Origin: Bathymodiolus brooksi
Taxonomy: Eukaryota > Mollusca > Bivalvia > Mytilida > Modiolidae
Length of the DNA stretch: 64,000 nt
Reading direction: 5' to 3'
NCBI GenBank assembly: GCA_963680875.1
Contig: OY804575.1
Span: forward strand, 30,718,494-30,782,493
The stretch's first letter is position 1. Each line of letters starts with the position of its first letter. The notes below the pieces were generated by a model. That model saw only the letters and a program-made list of their open reading frames with translations, was not told where the DNA came from and searched no databases. Position numbers and translations under genes: made by a program. Positions 30,122 through 41,302 of the stretch are shown here, in pieces.

Positions 30122-30448
30122 ATGAGTGGTCGGTTAAGGTTTATTGTAGGTGATACCTCAGAACTTAAATCGCGACACACATGTTTGTGTGCAGAGAACA
30201 CACAAGCAATACGGTTGTTTCGAATCATTTCCATTCCGTCAAAATTTGGTTATTTTCGTCCGCCAGATCACATGATTTTGATTGATTGCTCGGCACTGAA
30301 CTTCCGGTGTCAATGTACACAACAAAAACTCCAATCGATATGTGCCGTTTTAACGTTCGATCCTGAACTTAAAAAAATCTTAACATTTTCTGTAAAAGAC
30401 AGATATCAATTAAATTATCTTATTTGTATCAAAGACTTCAATGCATAG
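30122..30448 (+). CDS. Unrecognised 108-residue open frame inside the 3.3-kb element
   Basis: The frame starts with ATG and encodes a cysteine-containing protein without a motif I know (CLCAEN near residue 20, CQCTQQK near residue 65). It lies between the left arm and the zinc-finger pseudogene, on the same strand. It may be chance, an upstream exon of the element's gene, or an unrelated insertion. No splice signals support it clearly. Confidence 0.2.
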   Translation: MSGRLRFIVGDTSELKSRHTCLCAENTQAIRLFRIISIPSKFGYFRPPDHMILIDCSALNFRCQCTQQKLQSICAVLTFDPELKKILTFSVKDRYQLNYLICIKDFNA

Positions 30449-30898
30449 ACAATTACTTCTTTAAAATTAAATTTGTTTTCTTTCTTTATTTGCGGCTGTC
30501 AGCATCATCAAAGGAAAACGATCTGCCTTTATGTATATATTTCTGATATCAGACAGATATTTTTATTCAGCGGTTTCCTTGTCGTCTCCATATTACAATT
30601 ACTTATAATCTATCGCATCTACGACTATGATATGCTGACGTTGTCACAGTAATAGCGTAAACACCGGAAGTCGTTTGCTGAGCATTTCAGACGTCAAGAC
30701 ACGAAAAAGACGGAACCTGGTCGGACTTGACATGATTCGAAACAACTGTATTGGCTTTTCTTTGGCAAACTATGGTCTTTACAGACAAAAAAGTCGTCTT
30801 TTGTTGAAAATTCTTATGAGTGTATCACGGTATTTGAGAACAAAACATGTCTGAGCATTGTTTTCTTTTTTAAACTTAGGTACCGTTGGAATGGCAGA

Positions 30899-31481
30899 AT
30901 GGTATTCCGTTGTTACTTTTGTGCGTTAGAGTCCGGAACACTGCAAGAAATCATTGACCATTGCTCTGAAAACCATGCGGAAGAACCTTTGAAATATAGG
31001 GAACATGTGCTAGATGACAAAAACGGGAAGTTTCGCTTTCAAGCTAAATATCATCAAGGAATAATTCCATCTATTCTAAGTAAAGAGGGAAAAGAAATAT
31101 TTGTTAAAGATAATAAAACTTACATCTTTGATAAGAAAAACAAAAGGAAGAGGCTTAACACACCGTTGAAAGAATATGACAGCCGTCGTCGTCTTTTTTG
31201 CCGATAACGCAACTTAAGATGACACTGGAATAACACACCATGGAATTGTGGACAGCGATTCGAAGGATATACTGAAACAACAATCAACGAAAATGATTTT
31301 GATACTGGTTTGAATAAGAATGAAGTTCCATCTGCTATAGATGAGTTAACGTACCTTCTACCAAGTGTTCTTCAGACCTTAGAGATCTTCAGGCCAATTA
31401 GAGACGTATTTGAAGTTTAACTACTTGTTGGCAGTAAACAAAGTTCCACTTGACAATATTTGTTATTTCTTGATATTGTAG
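30899..31481 (+). pseudogene. Degenerate C2H2 zinc-finger protein of the 3.3-kb element
   Basis: The first 102 codons (30899-31207) encode one C2H2 finger near the N-terminus: CYFC, twelve residues, then H-x4-H (C-x2-C-x12-H-x4-H). A basic stretch KKNKRKRLNTPLKE follows. After in-frame stops at 31205 (TAA) and 31220 (TGA), the same frame stays coding-like to 31417 (a leucine-rich part with AIDELTYLLPSVLQTL). A one-base frameshift near 31415 then leads to FNYLLAVNKVPLDNICYFLIL, ending at 31479-31481. From memory, this architecture (single finger, K/R-rich linker, leucine-rich C-terminus) recurs in uncharacterised bivalve and cnidarian proteins. The reading as an element-encoded DNA-binding protein, now dead, is inference. 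Confidence 0.6.
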
Positions 31482-31822
31482 AATGGTTTTCGTGTTCCAA
31501 TACATTCAAAATGTCAGGTTTATTACTCGTTCAAGTCAAAATTCAAGGTTATTCAAATAAAATAGCGAAAACTAACCTAGTTATTTTTTACTTCGTTTCT
31601 ATACTTAAGTAAGAAATTACCATTTGCAATACTTAACGATACTATATTTATTCCCCCGCGGGAGTCTGCACACCGAACTAATAACCCCCTTTAAGTACAG
31701 TATATTAAAACAAGTATGTGTTATATGAATACTATATGATATTCGTCTGCTGGTGCCCTGGTCGGGTCATTCAAAGGTGTTTTGCATTGTACTCTGGTTC
31801 ACTGCTCAAAGGTCTTATTATG

Positions 31823-31961
31823 CAGGCGCAGATTCAGGATTTTATGTTAAAGGACACCCTCCATCGTAGGACCTATTTTATTTAATTTTTTTGTTTTGCT
31901 CTTTATTCTTTTAATTTATTTTTCTAAAATAGGGGGGGGGGGGGGGCTGAATCCGCACCTG
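31823..31961. mobile_element. hAT-like MITE, 139 bp
   Basis: The ends are inverted: CAGGCGCAGATTCAG at the left and the complement of CAGGTGCGGATTCAG at the right. They resemble the CAGG-GCGGAT ends common in hAT-superfamily MITEs. The interior has T-rich tracts and a G14-15 run. Eight-base flanks match only partly (TTATTATG versus TAATGACG), so the target duplication is eroded or absent. It lies inside the 3.3-kb element. Confidence 0.6.
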
Positions 31962-32293
31962 TAATGACGTCATATAATCATTAAAGAATGCACAACCGTT
32001 TTCAGCTTTTTCTCTAAAAGTGAGACTTATGAAAAGGTGAAATTACGCTGAAATCAACAGTACATGCACATTGCCGAAAAATATCAAATTCATTTGTATT
32101 CGCCGCAAAACCGTTTTTAAGGCTAGTACAAATACATTTGGTATTTTCCGACAATGTATATGTATTGTATATTTATCTCTTAGGATACATCTTACATTGT
32201 TATAAATGATTGCAAACGTCAACAAAGGTGATTTTTAAATATAAAAAAATACAAAAACGGAAACTCAACTATTTCAACAATAATCAAATAATT

Positions 32294-32769
32294 TTGCTCC
32301 GTGTTTACCGGACCATTGCTCCGTATGTCACGTATCATTTCGAAAATTAGCTCCGTGTATTACGGATCCTATTTTTTTCTACCCATCCTTTAAAAATCGC
32401 CAAGTTTACAGAGATGAGAAAGAGTAATGTACTGGCCTTAATATGAATGATGTGAGATACATTGATGTTGAAATTGATTGCCAAAAAAATAGGGAAAATA
32501 ACTATTTTTTTTATAAAATGAACTCTTGAAAACTAAAACTCGTTACTTTTCAGTAAATTTCCAAGATCAAGGATTGATATTTTCATTAATTGTCTATCAA
32601 TTTGAAGTTAGCTTGCACCCACGTGAAGCTTATGCATCGTATATTTCTACAGCTAACTTGATAATACAGATACAGGATTCACTCTCCAAATATTCATAAA
32701 ATCAGACTTAACATACCCTACCTCAACAGTTGTTTACTGCCGATTGCTCTGTGGATGACGGACCCCTCC
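32294..32769 (-). repeat. Right inverted arm of the 3.3-kb element
   Basis: This is the inverted partner of 29426-29894. GCTCCGTG (complement of CACGGAGC) occurs at 32296 and 32350, with variants GCTCCGTA near 32318 and GCTCTGTG near 32747. Confidence 0.85.
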
Positions 32770-33147
32770 TTTGAATTTTATTTGTTTATCTGATAGTCAT
32801 TTTTGTCTGCATTGTTTTTGTTTTCTGGTGATTTAAACACAATTGTTGATTTTTCCGATTTTATTATTGTTAAAGTATATCGCAAATTTGACGTCAGAAA
32901 ACAAAAATTGTCTTTAAATCATAAGAAAATAAAGGCAATCAAACGGAAAATCATGCTAAAATAAACAAATAATTTTTAAATAGTTCTGCTTCTTCTGGTG
33001 CAAAAATGATCAAAATCCGTTTAGAAATGACTTCACAATAATTTTTTGGAAAAATGTGGTTTTATATGAAATATATAGTGTAAAATCAAGGGTGACGAAT
33101 ACTTATGTCTGTTGACTGTATTACCATATATAGATAGGATTATATTT
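32770..33147. other. AT-rich spacer, nothing recognised
   Basis: No coding potential, tandem repeat or element end was found here. Confidence 0.5.
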
Positions 33148-33199
33148 TGCAGATTTAGAACTGGTAATCACAGATTTACCAATTGAAACAGGTAGATGG
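33148..33199 (+). pseudogene. LINE ORF2 C-terminal fragment
   Basis: Translation gives CRFRTGNHR and then, after a one-base frameshift at a TTT run near 33175, LPIETGRW. This is the same C-terminal block as in the LINE copies at 40319-40870 and 56379-58714 (FRT-NH-LP-E-GRW). It is a very short remnant on the opposite strand to those copies. The flanks are not recognisably LINE. Confidence 0.7.
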
Positions 33200-33261
33200 A
33201 TCGATCTAGATACACAAAGTAGGTATTATAAGAAAAGTTTGAAGATACCAATTAGTAGTCG

Positions 33262-33345
33262 TAAATCGAAGAAGGACAGACAACATAATGGTTAAAAAGA
33301 AAAAGGACAAAAGGGCAACGATCTACAAAACATTATTCAATAGTA
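33262..33345. repeat. Mussel-type dispersed repeat fragment
   Basis: The phrase AAAAGGACAAAAGGGCAACG followed by ATCTACAAAACATTATTC resembles segments at 36790-36990, 46110-46270 and 49495-49605 (...GTCTACAAAACACTACACAG...). These look like degenerate copies of one dispersed family. I remember such phrases as frequent in Mytilus DNA. Boundaries are uncertain. Confidence 0.45.
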
Positions 33346-34030
33346 TTTTTGATCAAAAACAAAAGCAATAAATTTGATAATAACATTACCGTCCAATCAC
33401 GATTCTTAGATACAGAATTTTTTTAAAATCTTAAAAAAATAATCTTATATTATAAATTTGAGCTGGCAGTTTGTATTTATTCTTTTTTACAACGACACCG
33501 TATTATGCGCACTCAACAATTAAATCAAGGATTTTTACAGAATCGTTTTATTGTATCTTTCAGAACGTTTGTCGGAAGATATCAACACCTTGTTGAAATT
33601 AAGTGTTCTTTCAGTTGCGTACAGATGACGAAAGATGGTGTGACCAATTAGATTTTGGTTCAAAATTGACAATTGTTCCACTATTTTGTGTTACGATGAT
33701 ATTGTATACCATCTAACATTTAGATAATGGTTGATACCATCGGCTCTCTTAAATAGAACTAATATTATACATATGACAACTTCTGTGTCACGAAAATTAA
33801 ATATATTTTGTATAATATTCAAGATTGGGAAACTTTACATGTGCTCTGTGATTACGGTCCCTAACAGTTTATAATTTATTTCAAAGTATCTTTAGTACGA
33901 TACCAAATTATTAAAGATTAGAAAAGAGTAAGAATAATAGAAAATGTAACTATATTGTTTTGAGACTTCACGTATTTTTCTTTCATATTAAAAGAAACCA
34001 ATGACTACTTAATGGTCTTCGTTGTTTAAT
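33346..34030. other. AT-rich spacer, nothing recognised
   Basis: No open frame, repeat or splice-flanked exon could be supported in this stretch. Confidence 0.5.
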
Positions 34031-34035
34031 ATAAT

Positions 34036-34838
34036 CACGGCCGTAGGCCGGGTCTGAATAAAGTGAGGCAAAGGGGGGTCTGGGGTGATATTACCCCCAG
34101 CGGGGGTTTGGGGCTAAGCCCCCATTAGGTAAAGGGGGTCCGGGGGCGAAGACCCCGGAAGCTGATGCCTTTTTGTAATTTTTAGACTAAATTCTAAATT
34201 GAAAATGCCTTTTAAAGGTCAGAAATATAACTGTTTACTACATATTGTACCTCCTCAGACCTGTTTGAGCGTTATTCTAGATATTGCCAGTTAGTTGGAT
34301 TTTCTAGACATATTTTTTCTGGGAATCTGGTAAATGTGTTATTTCATTCATAACATTTTCTGTATTATATAGACATATAGAACAATAAATGACGAGCAAT
34401 TAGCATTACGAGATTACTAGCGAGCTTGCGATAAAAAAAAGTTAACATATATATACAGTGTATAATAGATGAATTCATTTATTCATTGCCCACCCAAAAC
34501 TTCCCTACCCGTCTGTGACCAGAACTGTCAATTTGTTTAACACCCTCTCTCTGTCTGGGCAATGTTTTTTCGCGGGAGCAACTTCGGATATTCTCCTCAT
34601 TTTTCATCTGAATTTATGACATACAGCTGCCGAATAACGCTGTCACTGTCTAACAACTGTTTATCGAATATTACGTCCAATGAATTTATAATCCGTGATA
34701 TTATAGCAATGGATTTATGGGTGAAATTAGACAAATTTTGGAGAAAAAAAAGAAGATTTTATTTGTTTTCAAAGGTTATACTTGCCGTTTCAAAAGTGAG
34801 GCATTTGCCTCATTTGCCTCCATTGCGCTACGGCCATG
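34036..34838. mobile_element. 803-bp MITE-like element with G-rich left part
   Basis: The ends are an inverted pair, CACGGCCGTAG (34036-34046) and CTACGGCCATG (34828-34838), one mismatch apart. Both sides are flanked by ATAAT (34031-34035 and 34839-34843), a likely 5-bp target duplication. GTGAGGCAAA near the left end is mirrored by TTTGCCTCA-type sequence near the right end. The left 100 bp holds six runs of four to six G and short G/C hairpins. A 100-codon open frame (34562-34864) runs past the right end and looks like chance. I see no transposase, so the element is probably non-autonomous. Confidence 0.7.
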
Positions 34839-34843
34839 ATAAT

Positions 34844-35756
34844 AATGTATCGAATTATTCTTAATAAAGTTTATCATTAAGGATAAACTGATTTAATACA
34901 CGTGAAAATTTGTACTTTATTGAAATTTTGCTTTTGTCCCATCCGATCCTGTGTTAGTTTGGGACGTCAATTGAACTCTGACCCTCCTTTTACGCTAGCG
35001 AGCTGACGGTAATATTGTCGAAAATCCCAACCACCATCCCCCACATCCAACCTTAAAAGAAGGAATCTGCTGCTCTTGTTAATTATTTCAGACGAGCCAG
35101 CATGCAACCAACAATGTATAGCCTGAGAACCTACAGTCAACAAGATGAATACCAGTGTTGTGAATAAGAAACATTTTAGAACTGATTGTTAGTTCGTGTG
35201 ATTGCAGCAGCATTTACAGCATACATCGATGATGATGATCGTGAAAGAATGATGTACTTTAATATATGTATTCTTTGTTTTTATTGTGATTCAAATGTCA
35301 TGTAAATAATACAATCTTTCTCACAGTCCGTGCGATTGTGGGATCTGGCAAGATGAAGAGGGGTCATTAGCCCTATATTCAATGTTTGCTCATATTTTGG
35401 TATTTCTTCTGCGGTATCCAGAGATTTTGGATTTAGGTCATCATTAGTTATACCAGAGAGGCGGGTTCTTTAACTGGTTCCAGTTTGGAACCTGGAATGG
35501 GCTCTTGTGAAAAAACCTGAGAGTTCCTGGTATTTAATATGGGCTTGTGTATCAGGGTTCGTGTCCCTAGAACTCTCTATTTCCATTGAGGTTCTTATGC
35601 TTTCATTGTTACCAATGAAGCGCAGACTTTCCAAAACTTCAAATTATCGGCAGTTTGTTTCCTCTTGCCAGATCTTGCTTTCGTTATAAAACTGTGGCCA
35701 TTTCTTGCATATCACTCAGTAGTTAATTTTTTCTTACATGTTTAACTATGAATCTT
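34844..35756. other. Intergenic or intronic DNA, no gene recognised
   Basis: The region is less AT-rich than its surroundings around 35.3-35.7 kb. A short palindrome GGTTCCAGTTTGGAACC occurs at about 35478. A 60-codon open frame (35507-35689) has no recognisable motif. Confidence 0.45.
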
Positions 35757-35885
35757 GTATTAATTCCCAAATACAATAATGAATCAAATTAATTCTTAAT
35801 TCCCAAATATAATAATAAATCAAAATAATTCTTAATTCCCAAATATAATAACGAATCAAATTATTCTTAATTCTCAAAATAAAAA
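35757..35885 (+). repeat. 36-bp tandem repeat, about 3.5 copies
   Basis: TTAATTCCCAAATAtAATAA recurs at 35761, 35797, 35833 and, one base short and diverged, at 35868. Spacing is 36, 36 and 35 bp. Confidence 0.85.
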
Positions 35886-36440
35886 TAAAAGTGGAAACAA
35901 TCCTATATGATATCAGTTTATTCATGTAAAACTGTGAATATAACAGAATTGCACTTACCTCCCAAAGAAAATGCTAAAAAGAAACAATGCATTTCCAAAA
36001 TAAAAATATATTTCTTGATATACATTTTGGTTAAATTGTTCCAAGAATCCTGGAGAATTAAATGGTTGCCTCCTTTCTTATTCGATTTGTGTTATTCCTT
36101 TTAAAAAGTAGAATCACCAGAGTATATCTAACATGATCAATAAAATTTACCATGGATTCATAACATGTGATTTGATGATGATTTCAATGGTTAACGTGTT
36201 CTTCTCGTGTGCGGAAGATCGCGGGGTGGAATCATAGCCAGGTTAAATCTAAAGCTAGCTAATTGAACTTAGCATTTTCTTCCATAAGCCCCCAGTATTT
36301 TGGAATAAAAGCAAAAACTAATTATCTCTGAATCAGTCACGAAATTATATCGCAGTCGAACGTCATGTCCACCCATTAAATTTGCTTGATTGAGCAAGCA
36401 CAATTAAAAGCCAACTCATTGTATTATTTAATTACAATGG

Positions 36441-36484
36441 CACCATCATCATCATCATCATCATCATCATTGTCATCATCATAT
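36441..36484 (+). repeat. (ATC)n microsatellite
   Basis: About nine CAT/ATC units run together, followed by a TGT interruption and more CATCAT. The open frame across it (36386-36619) reads the repeat as polyserine. Nothing else supports coding. Confidence 0.9.
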
Positions 36485-36794
36485 CAGAAACTGCTCAAGT
36501 GCTCACTAAATGTCCACTGCAACGATTTACTCGCTACCGATCAGTGCTATGCTCAAAATGACAATATAGAAAGGTTTGATTGTTTCAAAATATGTTTTTC
36601 CCTAAAACTTTTACTGTGAATAAAGAACAGGTCTGCATTGATGCCATCACAGTATAAAAATAAGGTCAAGTGTAATTAGTTATGAATAAGACCATAAGTA
36701 ATCCTATTGTTCTCTATTGTTCAGCATGCAGGGTAATATACCTTATGGGATTTGATGACAATATATAACAAATATGATAGGTTTGAATACACGA

Positions 36795-36990
36795 AAGGGG
36801 AAACAGACATCACAAGTCAAAGCATAGACGATGCAATGAACAACTAAAAAGAAAAAAAGACAAATAGTGGTCGACAAAATACACACATTTTAGAAGCTTG
36901 TTATAGCTGTTGGTATCTTGTAAATACCCCCTCAAGGATGTCAATTTTGACTCCTTCAACGAGGTTTCTGTTTGAGTTTTATAAGCGACC
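36795..36990. repeat. Mussel-type dispersed repeat fragment
   Basis: GGGGAAACAGACATCACAAG, AAAAAGAAAAAAAGACAAAT and TCGACAAAATACACAC resemble the family copies at 46110-46270 and 49495-49605. The right part merges into the 43-bp tandem repeat, whose first unit (GAGTTTTATAAGCGACC) overlaps its end. Confidence 0.4.
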
Positions 36991-37400
36991 ATGTGATATT
37001 TTTTGTTTTTCTGTTGGAGTTATATAAACGACCGTGTGATAGTTTTTGTTTTTCTGTTGGAGTTTTATAAGCGATCATGTGATATTTTTTGTTTTTCTGT
37101 TGGAGTTTTATAAGCGACCGTGTGATATTTTTTGTTTTTCTGTTGGAGTTTTATAAGCGACCGTGTGATATTTTTTGTTTTTCTGTTAGAGTTTTATAAG
37201 CGACCGTGTGATATTTTTTGTTTTTCTGTTAGAATTTTATAAGCGACCGTGTGATATTTTTTGTTTTTCTGTTAGAATTTTATAAGCGACCGTGTGATAT
37301 TTTGGGTTTTTCTGTTGGAGTTTTATAAGCGACCGTGTGATATTTTTTGTTTTTCTGTTAGAGTTTTATAAGCGACCGTGTGATATTTTTTGTTTTTCAT
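36963..37400 (+). repeat. 43-bp tandem repeat, about 10 copies
   Basis: The unit contains GAGTTTTATAAGCGACCGTG and TGATATTTTTTGTTTTTCTG. GCGACC anchors at 36985, 37028 and 37071 set the 43-bp period, which continues to about 37398. Copies differ by a few substitutions (ATG/GTG, GGAG/AGAG/AGAA). Confidence 0.9.
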
Positions 37401-37954
37401 TTTATACCATTTCATGTTATTTCTAGTTTTCCAATATACCCATTGTAATATACAAAAGTAAACAATTCAATAAAAGTAAGCATTGGAACATTTCTTCCTA
37501 ATACACCTGAACGATGACATTTTCAAGAAGTTATATTCTCTTTTCAGAAATTGTATTAATTTTGTGTTTTTCTTCATCTAAAATATGTTTAATTTTATAT
37601 TATATGTAAAACAAATGAATTAAACTTTATTTCATTTTCATCCAAATAACATTTACATTGTCCCATGGATTGTCCCATTTTTTTGTAATCTATATTTAGT
37701 GTAGACAATGATGTACACACATTTCCATCGGAACCTGATAAGGTTCTGTTTACATTAATCTTGTTCGGTATATATATCAAATTGATTTCCAGCTAAATTA
37801 TTTTTCATAAATTGTATCCCATTTTAATTGACATTTTGAAATGTTTGGTTTACGTATGTTTTTCTAAATATTTGTCAGTTTAATCTGTTTTTTAACAGTT
37901 ATTCAAGAGAGAAGACATAAATATACAATACAAATACAAAATAGATATAAACAT
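37401..37954. other. Very AT-rich spacer; possible LINE 3' UTR at its right end
   Basis: No gene is visible. The last approximately 60 bases, read on the minus strand (TTTTGTATTTGTATTGTAT...), resemble the 3' untranslated part assigned to the LINE at 50158-50245. They may be the continuation of the LINE fragment at 40319-40870, displaced by the insertion at 37955-40318. Confidence 0.3.
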
Positions 37955-40318
37955 ATATGGGCTGTTTCATAAAAAATGGCTCCAACATGTGAAAAAAATG
38001 TCCAAATTAAACTCACTCCTAAAAACTTTCTGCTGATAATTTTCAATGTTGTATACATTAAAGTAAATGAAACAAGAAAGAAACTATGAACAGATAAGTA
38101 ATAAATTTTTAAAAACCTTTTATTGAACACAAATTGGCATAAAAACCATGTAAAACACATACTTAATCTATATCAGTTAAACAATCTTTAGTCTCAATTA
38201 TTTTGTATAATGGTTTCTCAAGCAATGCAACTGATATAAATGACTTTTTGTGCAAAATATTGGGTTATTGGTAGTTGTAGTTTTTCTTAAAAGCTATTTT
38301 TTATGAACAATTCTCAATATTTTTGTCCAATCTACCTGATAAAGTTTTTATTATCAAAATAATAATGAATATTTTTACTTAAGACAGCAAAATTTACAAA
38401 CTTTAAAGATAAGTAGCCATTTGTAAAAAATAATAACATTGATTCTTTGAACGATCGCAAAATAATTGGTTGTAGAAAAAACATTTTGTCTATTTTTGTT
38501 GCACTCCTGACATTTTATAAATTTATAATAAAGAAAAAAAAAAGAAGAAAATATCACATTTTAAAATGCCAACATTCAACAGTGATGTTACTGTTAACTC
38601 ATACAATAATTTTTACCTGTTTTCAATGAAATATTTGTACAGAAATGACAGTATTTGGAAATTTGTAACAATTTTTTGCCATACCACTTCTTTAATACCC
38701 AGTTTTAGCAGCAATATTTTTAATTATGTACATTTGAAAATTTGTATTATACCACTCTAATATATTAGATAAATCATAAATAAATAATTAGAATATTTGT
38801 ATAGGCTAGAAAAGGCAATTTATTATAAATCATCATTATTTTATCAATGGTACTATTTTATCAGGATATGTTGCACTCCTGACATTATATTGCCATCAAG
38901 AAAAAGAAGAGTTATTAACTTAAAAACAATTCACAGGGGAAAAAATCAATTGGTGTTCTTTCAAGCATTAGTTTTACCAAGTTTTAATGATAATTGTTTC
39001 TTAAAGTAATATTTTTCTAGTTATTTGTAACTTGTTTACAGCCATACTTCTCGAAAATTCCAACTTATTTTTGAAATATACTATACAAAAACATTTAAAA
39101 CATGTATCAATCTAAATTAATATTGAAAATAGATGTTTAATGTACAATTACAAGTATTTTTTGGATACTTAAAAAAATAATTATATCAAATTTCAATGAT
39201 TTTTAAATATTTATGTCAGGAGTGCAACATTTACATGGTTAACCATAAATTATCTATAAGAAAATAAATAAATAAATGCATTTATCATAAACTTTATCAA
39301 GTCAATTAATCGCCAATAGCTAATGAACCTAGAAAACATATTCCCTTGTCAGAGAATGTCTTTAGTATTAATACCTAATATATATTAAAGCATTTAAAAT
39401 GAACAAAAATGCTTTATTACATAAAATTAAAAGCACATAAAATGCTATTGGCACTTTTAATTTTTTCAAACATTATTCTAAGCTTGACAGAATCTCATTT
39501 TATTTAAATCATCCATATAAAAAGCTATAATTTAGACTGTGTAGAAGATCACTTAAAACTAGTAGCACTCCTGACATGAATCAAATGCTTCTGTGAGAGA
39601 TATTTTATGTATCTCAAACAGGTAAATGGGTTTTATCTGTTCTCTTGGTCAGTCTCTTTTGAAATAGAAAGGCAAATGTGATTTTAGTTACATTTAAAAG
39701 AAAATATGTCTAAGAAAATATCAAATGTTGCACTCCTGACATTTGAGGGTTCTGCCTTTAATGTGACATTCTTGGCCTTACTACTAATTTTAGTGTATCC
39801 TTTAACTATGGTTTTGAAGCAGCAATGATGTATTAAGATTTATTTATACCCCATATCTTTGAAAACTAAAAAACAACATTTCTACAATATAATTTAGGAA
39901 AACTTGCATAAATGTTTGTTGCACTCCTGACTAGGTACATCTTTTTTACAAAGCCATATTTTTATGCAATAATAAATGTGAAGCATGATCTATTGCTATC
40001 TTAAAGTACCGTATGTCAACATATCAAAGTTTGTGATGAAATAGATTTTGATAACATATTGTTTGATTTAGCACTGTGGTAGGTTGTTGAAAATTAAAGA
40101 TTTTTTAAAGTGTCACAAAAAGGGTTGCACTCCTGACAATTTTGACATGTTTTTTGGACATATTATTTTTGTTATTCTAGATATCTTAAAGATTTTTTGC
40201 AGTAACAAACATCAAATCATTACAGATCGTTTGAACTATTTAGATCCAATAAAATCATAAAAATGAGTAAATTAGACAGCTATAGCAGTAGGAGCCATTT
40301 TTTTTACCTGCCCATATA
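37955..40318. mobile_element. AT-rich 2.4-kb element with inverted ends and seven copies of a 15-bp motif
   Basis: The left end reads TATATGGGCTG followed by AAAAAATGGCTCC (37955-37983). The right end is an inverted copy, TATATGGGCAG followed by AAAAAAAATGGCTCC (40318 back to about 40290). Between them, GTTGCACTCCTGACA or a near-perfect form occurs seven times: 38498, 38870, 39214 (inverted), 39562, 39727, 39918 and 40134. Flanks of the motif copies are otherwise unalike. No long open frame exists. The flanking TA would fit Tc1/mariner-type insertion, but the ends are short and gapped. The element call is inference; the motif cluster is directly visible. Confidence 0.5.
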
Positions 40319-40870
40319 CAGTATATACAACAAAACATTTGTTTATATTTCGTATAAATTTACATAATTTTTCAAAATTTTGATTTTGATAAGCACTCAT
40401 AATATGTTTAAATTTAAGAATATTTGGTCTTTCTCGTAAATTTGTAAAAATGAACCTATTTCTAAAGTTTGAAAAAAGTTCACGTTCCATTATGTAATGG
40501 TATTCATCTCCAATAGTTATATTGTCACATTTTGTACATATTCTATGGACACGGTCAATATTGTTCCACCGGCCAGTTTCTACAGGTAATCTATGGTTGG
40601 TAGTTCTAAATTTGCATAGGGTATACATATTTTTGTCATCTAAAAAAGTATAACCAAACCTAACGACCATTTCACATTTTCGTTGTTACTTATCAACATT
40701 TTCGTTGTTTCTTGACTTGCATTTAATTTTGTTACCCATTCCGATATCTAGTTCCTTCTATCATCCAGTCTGTTAAATATAGTCTGATTATCAACAAAGG
40801 TTTATATAATTGTTTCCCCCATGTATTATTAATATCAAATATATTATTCTAAAAAAAGATTGGTAAAAAT
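40319..40870 (-). pseudogene. LINE ORF2 C-terminal fragment
   Basis: The minus-strand frame ending at 40272 encodes CKFRTTNHRLPVETGRWNN and then a C-x2-C...H block (ICTKC...GDEYHY). These are the same C-terminal features as in the LINE at 56379-58714. Upstream, after frameshifts and a stop, TFVDNQTIFNRLDD (about 40740-40803) and ISEWVTKLNASQE continue the homology, matching TFVDPNWLR in the other copy. The frame runs on into the presumed end of the 37955-40318 element, whose terminal bases supply the last residues. It is severely 5'-truncated. Confidence 0.75.
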
Positions 40871-41035
40871 GGAATTTCTGTTGAATTTAATGTCAGAATG
40901 TTCATCAATGTCATAACTAGACACCGTAGAACCCCCTCCAAATTATTCCATTCATAAACACTCACCATCTCCAGGGTTGATGAGAGAATGCATGGTTAAC
41001 CATGACGTAAGAGTAACTTATTTACGTTAGTTTGA

Positions 41036-41302
41036 CAACGTTTTAGAAAACCTGCATCTGCCCAGTTAAATGAAGATGAAAATATAGTGAAAAGTCCCCA
41101 CTTTTGGCCAGAAGGAATATTTGTCAAACCACGACTGCCCAGGCAACAATTTGTGACCGAAAGTCCCACACAAGTAAACCACACTCAACAGTCTGTCTCT
41201 TTCAAATTAATGTGCTGGTACTGTAGATGTATTTTTCCAACATACCGTATTTATCCGAAGCACTACAAAAATATGTTATTGATACATGCGCTGTATTAGA
41301 AC
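41036..41302 (+). CDS. Open frame of unknown nature
   Basis: The frame is open from after a stop at about 41033 to the stop after 41299. It contains SPHFWPEGIFVKPRLPRQQF, which looks less like random AT-rich translation than neighbouring frames. ATG lies only at 41087, and no splice sites are convincing. It may be a relic of a mobile-element protein. Confidence 0.2.

Larger units (their letters stand above)
29426..32769. mobile_element. 3.3-kb element with about 470-bp terminal inverted repeats
   Basis: The left arm (29426-29894) and right arm (32294-32769) are inverted copies that can be followed almost base by base. The outer end is GGAGGGGTCCGTCATCCAC. Inner landmarks such as GGTAGGGTATGTTAAG, CACCCACGTGAAGCTTAT and GGATCCGTAATACACGGAGC occur in both arms with small differences. 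CACGGAGC or a close variant recurs several times in each arm. The interior holds a degenerate zinc-finger gene and a nested MITE. I see no clear target-site duplication. Long arms with recurrent motifs suggest a cut-and-paste or foldback DNA transposon. The superfamily is not assigned. Confidence 0.85.

Noticed and set aside
34562..34864. 100-codon open frame in the G-rich MITE
   Set aside because: It runs through the right inverted end and past the target duplication, so it is not an element gene.
37903..38760. Several 60-85-codon hydrophobic open frames
   Set aside because: Extreme AT content yields F/L/I/Y-rich translations by chance. They overlap on both strands and have no motif.
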